Source: Planctomycetales bacterium (GTDB lineage Bacteria > Planctomycetota > Planctomycetia > Isosphaerales > Isosphaeraceae). Taken from it: a stretch of 9,927 nucleotides of DNA. A program made the position numbers and the translations under genes. How positions within the stretch are numbered: the first letter of the stretch is position 1; every line of letters begins with the position of its first letter. Location: NCBI GenBank assembly GCA_027435495.1, contig DAHZZC010000362.1:1-9927 (forward strand), read 5' to 3'. Of the stretch, positions 7,678 through 9,927 are shown piece by piece. The notes beneath the pieces were generated by a model. That model did not search any database and was not told where the DNA came from. It saw only the letters and a program-made list of their open reading frames with translations.

Positions 7678-7701
7678 TCGCCGGCTGGAGCCGGCTCCTA
7701 C
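7678..7701 (-). repeat. REP-like palindrome copy 4 (reverse)
   Basis: Identical over 24 bases to copy 3 and in the same orientation, 65 bases further on. Its left flank is the third copy of the conserved spacer; no forward partner accompanies it. Confidence 0.8.
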
Positions 7702-7715
7702 ATGGGAACCGATCG

Positions 7716-7890
7716 GACACCATCATCGTACATATACATGAGGATATCTAAACCAATTCGATCAAACCAAACAGATTCCAGATTGAATGAGGATGACATG
7801 GTATCTTTCAGTTTCCATCTGAAATATTCCATCTGGAATTCCCTCCCTTCACATCCTCCAGGAAAAGAAAACACAATCCCAGTCTCGCAA
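7716..7890. other. AT-rich non-coding patch with tandem and inverted repeats
   Basis: This stretch is visibly AT-rich against a GC-rich background and shows no convincing coding frame. It holds a 13-bp tandem repeat TTCCATCTG(A/G)AAT at 7813-7825 and 7827-7839. ATTCCAGAT at 7775-7783 is a perfect inverted match to 7831-7839 and an 8/9 match to 7817-7825. A smaller hairpin, TTTCAG (7806-7811) with CTGAAA (7819-7824), lies inside. On the minus strand the patch is the 3' side of the esterase gene, and a T-rich run follows the stop there, so part of it may serve transcription termination. No known RNA family is recognised. Confidence 0.5.
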
Positions 7891-7906
7891 TCCGGCCGAG
7901 CTCCGG

Positions 7907-9043
7907 CTATCGTCCGCCCGGCTTCAAGACCATAGTGAAGAACTGGACGATTTGCTCGTTCGACGCCTCGGTCGGATTGTGCGCGGGCCGGTTGGTCATC
8001 GCCACCCGGTTTTCCGCACCCAGCAACCGGTTCACCGCGACGGTGTGATTGAGCGCCCGCCACCGTTTCGGCGTGTCCTCCGAGCCGCCCGAGACCAGGA
8101 ACGGCCGAGGGGCCATCATCGCGTGCAGCTCGTGCAGGTCGTGGCCCGACTCGATCAACCTTTTGTACGCTCCGATCCGCGGGTACTCCGCCGAGAGCAG
8201 CCCTCGCTTGCGGGTTCGGCCGGGCTCCCAGCCGAGATACCAGGGCTCCCAGTAATTGACGTCGGGCCGCGACTCATCAAAAACCACTCCCGGATCGGAC
8301 CAGACGCCGCAGGCGAACTTCTCGTAAAGGCACGAGGCAAACATCGCCCACTTGCCGCCGTAGGAGTGGCCCATCACGCCGACCCGCTTCGGATCCACCT
8401 CGGGCATTTGTGCCAGGGCGTTGCAGGCGTTCGCCGCGACGTAGGCGAGATAAGAAAGCGGCTGGATCTCCGGGTAGCCCTGGCCGGGCCGGATCTCAAA
8501 TGGCGAGATTCCTAGCGAAAGCGCCACAAACCCGCGTCGAGCCAGCCGGAGGGCGAAGTCTCGACCGGGCTTGCCCTCTCCAATCGCCGACTCCGGCTCG
8601 TAAAAGACCACCAGCACCGCCGGAGCCGGTCCTCGGAGATCGGGAACGAGCAGGTAGCCCTCCATCGTCCGACCCTGCGCCACCTCGACTCGCACCCGAC
8701 GTTGCTCGAAATTCTCGCGATGTTGTGTCCCAATGACCTCGACCTTCGGCCGATCGATCAGCGCCGGCCAGGCTCCCATGATCGCGTGCCAGGCCCCGAG
8801 GATCTCCCGACGCCGAGCCTGCCAGTCGGCCGGATCGCGGACCGGTCGGCCGTCGTTGAAGATCAGGGGCGACCGATAATCGCCCAGGTCCTCGCGAAAC
8901 GCGGCCGGCGGCTCAAACGCCGAGGCGATCGCGCCCGGAGGCGCCTCGTGAGACTTCCCCTGTCCGAGCGCCAGGGCCATCGCTCCGGTCGTCGCCATCA
9001 CCATCAGCCCCGCGACAAGGGCCACGCCAGGCCGCCGTCTCAT
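7907..9043 (-). CDS. Secreted alpha/beta-hydrolase (esterase / acetyl xylan esterase-like)
   Basis: A 378-aa predicted exported hydrolase. Residues 1 to about 27 are a signal peptide (MRRRPGVALVAGLMVMATTG, then AMALALGQ). The body is an alpha/beta-hydrolase: the cap region includes YLLVPDLRGPAPAVLVVFY (130-148), and GHSYGG (225-230) is the nucleophile elbow with Ser227. Asp323 in GGSEDTP and His355 in RPAHNP complete a likely catalytic triad, in the expected order. The overall pattern is like planctomycete proteins annotated as acetyl xylan esterase or dienelactone hydrolase-related, but the ester or peptide substrate cannot be read from sequence. The ATG at 9043 is preferred to the GTG at 9082 because it begins a clean signal peptide and has GGAGG eight bases upstream. 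It lies 62 bp after the stop of the FkbM-type gene on the same strand, and is convergent with the DUF1501 gene. Confidence 0.85.
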   Translation of the reverse strand: MRRRPGVALVAGLMVMATTGAMALALGQGKSHEAPPGAIASAFEPPAAFREDLGDYRSPLIFNDGRPVRDPADWQARRREILGAWHAIMGAWPALIDRPKVEVIGTQHRENFEQRRVRVEVAQGRTMEGYLLVPDLRGPAPAVLVVFYEPESAIGEGKPGRDFALRLARRGFVALSLGISPFEIRPGQGYPEIQPLSYLAYVAANACNALAQMPEVDPKRVGVMGHSYGGKWAMFASCLYEKFACGVWSDPGVVFDESRPDVNYWEPWYLGWEPGRTRKRGLLSAEYPRIGAYKRLIESGHDLHELHAMMAPRPFLVSGGSEDTPKRWRALNHTVAVNRLLGAENRVAMTNRPAHNPTEASNEQIVQFFTMVLKPGGR

Positions 9044-9051
9044 CAGTTCAA

Positions 9052-9056
9052 CCTCC
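9052..9056 (-). promoter_or_regulatory. Ribosome binding site deciding the esterase start
   Basis: On the minus strand a consensus GGAGG lies eight bases before the ATG at 9043, which settles the start against the longer GTG-initiated frame. Confidence 0.7.
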
Positions 9057-9105
9057 CCGGAGCGAATCGCGCCGGCTCTCACATAACATCATCCAGCATC
9101 GTGAA

Positions 9106-9927
9106 CTATTGATTGGGACGCGGAGCCCGTCCGACGCGGAGTGCCCGACCGGTCCCAGCGCGAAGGGGCCCGAGAGCCCGAAGCCGGTCATCGTGCCGCC
9201 CCGGAACATACGCGAGGAGGTTATACCCGTCCTGGAAGCCGGCCGGGAACGGTTGATCGGATCGCGGCCGATGTTCGACCAGACCGCCCGGGCAGAGGAA
9301 GAGGAACTGGTAGCCGAGGTCGAGCATCGGCCCGAGTAGGTCCCACGGTTCATATCCGCACCGGCGCTGCCAGGGGGCGAAGACCTCGGCCGCGATCATC
9401 GGCCGGTGCCCGTCGGCGAAAAGGCCCGAGGCCCCGCGCACGACCATCAACTCGGCTCCCTCGACGTCGATCTTCCAGAAATCACCCGGCGGCTCCCCCC
9501 GGGCGCTGAGGAAGCCGTCGAGCGTCACGAACCGGCATTCGTACCGGTCGACCGGGACCGTCTCGTCGTCGGCCGCCATTGCGATCGAGGCCGCCTCGGG
9601 CCGGCCGCGGGGAACATGCACCATCGCGACCCGATCGGCGTCGGCCACGCCCATCGGCACCGGGTAAATCGGTGCGCGAACGTTGATCGTCGCCTGGATG
9701 TTCCGGCACATCCGCCGGTAAGTGGGCCAGACCGGCTCAAAAGCGATCACATGCCCCTCGGGTCCGGCCGTCCGGGCCAGAAACAGCGCGATCCACCCAA
9801 CATTGGCGCCAATGTCGAGGCAGGCGTCGCCCTCGCGGACGGCCGAGGCGTAGACCTGCTCCTCCAGCGTCCGAGGAGGCGGGCGGAGGCGAAGGTTGAG
9901 CAGCAGCTTGGCCGACTGCCGCGCGCG
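9106..9927 (-). CDS. FkbM-family SAM-dependent methyltransferase, C-terminal part
   Basis: The frame is open from the right edge to a TAG at 9108-9106, showing 273 residues; the start is outside the window. A GTG-started 214-aa version beginning at 9750 is not the real gene, because it would cut off the SAM-binding motif. Visible residue 36 onwards reads ACLDIGANVGWIALFLA (motif I), followed by VIAFEP (60-65) and KIDVEGAELMVVRGA (152-166), the FkbM signature. FkbM-type enzymes are O-methyltransferases acting on sugars, polyketides or other small molecules; the substrate here is unknown. The C-terminal tail after about residue 245 is Arg/Gly/Pro-rich and likely disordered. No signal peptide can be assessed. 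The esterase gene follows after 62 bp on the same strand, so co-transcription is possible but unproven. Confidence 0.88.
   Translation of the reverse strand, partial: RARQSAKLLLNLRLRPPPRTLEEQVYASAVREGDACLDIGANVGWIALFLARTAGPEGHVIAFEPVWPTYRRMCRNIQATINVRAPIYPVPMGVADADRVAMVHVPRGRPEAASIAMAADDETVPVDRYECRFVTLDGFLSARGEPPGDFWKIDVEGAELMVVRGASGLFADGHRPMIAAEVFAPWQRRCGYEPWDLLGPMLDLGYQFLFLCPGGLVEHRPRSDQPFPAGFQDGYNLLAYVPGRHDDRLRALGPLRAGTGRALRVGRAPRPNQ

Larger units (their letters stand above)
7389..7707. repeat. BIME-like mosaic of REP-type palindromes
   Basis: A cluster of short palindromes in the gap between convergent genes. Four clear copies occur, two in each orientation (7441-7464, 7560-7583, 7613-7636, 7678-7701), each with GTAG beside a GC-rich hairpin. 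They are joined by a conserved spacer containing TAGCCAAAGGTCTCGCGAAG, present three times (7472-7491, 7592-7611, 7657-7676). An 85-bp segment at 7417-7501 recurs at 7536-7620 with three differences, and the 59-bp segment at 7584-7642 recurs at 7649-7707 with two differences. A degenerate core GGAGCCAGCTC lies at 7389-7399. This layout matches REP/BIME elements known from gammaproteobacteria, which are spread by RAYT transposases. No such transposase gene is in the window. Confidence 0.8.

Noticed and set aside
7417..7707. Possible CRISPR array
   Set aside because: Repeats occur in both orientations, the intervening sequence is itself conserved, and the periods (119 and 65 bp) are unequal; no cas gene is present.
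7524..7751. 75-aa frame across the palindromic repeats
   Set aside because: It translates the repeat units themselves, has no plausible ribosome binding site and no protein-like character.
7698..8063. 121-aa minus-strand frame overlapping the end of the esterase
   Set aside because: It overlaps the esterase coding sequence in another frame and extends into AT-rich non-coding DNA; no homology is recognised.
9044..9082. GTG start at 9082 for the esterase
   Set aside because: It would put 13 polar residues before the signal peptide and would place the GGAGG ribosome binding site inside the gene.

Overview
The window looks like chromosomal DNA from a GC-rich planctomycete, most likely of the Isosphaeraceae/Gemmataceae type. 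The main evidence is an adjacent pair of genes characteristic of that phylum: a PSCyt1-DUF1549-DUF1553 cytochrome-like protein followed by a Tat-exported DUF1501 protein. Strong G/C third positions leave very long antisense shadow ORFs opposite the real genes. The lineage is an inference; the window has no rRNA or other phylogenetic marker.

Left part (1-1729). Two minus-strand genes for secreted proteins run towards the left edge: an apiosidase-like (DUF4038/GH140-type) glycoside hydrolase with a C-terminal beta-sandwich, and, 53 bp further on, the first 40 codons of a second exported protein that leaves the window. A 164-bp divergent spacer separates the hydrolase from a plus-strand XylR-type regulator, which has a LacI-like sugar-binding domain joined to an AraC helix-turn-helix domain. 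The spacer carries a perfect inverted repeat and imperfect direct repeats that could be its operator.

Middle (1730-7295). The plus strand carries the regulator, then the 938-aa PSCyt1/DUF1549/DUF1553 protein with a golvesin-like beta-sandwich inserted between its two large domains, then the DUF1501 protein. A promoter candidate precedes the cytochrome-like gene. The DUF1501 gene starts 39 bp after the cytochrome-like gene and is probably co-transcribed with it. Together with the hydrolase this resembles a regulator-controlled sugar-scavenging locus that exports its products.

Spacer (7296-7906). This 611-bp gap lies between convergent genes. It holds a 3' hairpin, a mosaic of REP-like palindromes (BIME-like) whose stems vary in a compensatory way, and an AT-rich patch with its own tandem and inverted repeats.

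Right part (7907-9927). A minus-strand secreted alpha/beta-hydrolase (esterase-like) is preceded by a minus-strand FkbM-family methyltransferase that runs off the right edge. No tRNA, rRNA, CRISPR array, insertion sequence or prophage gene was seen.
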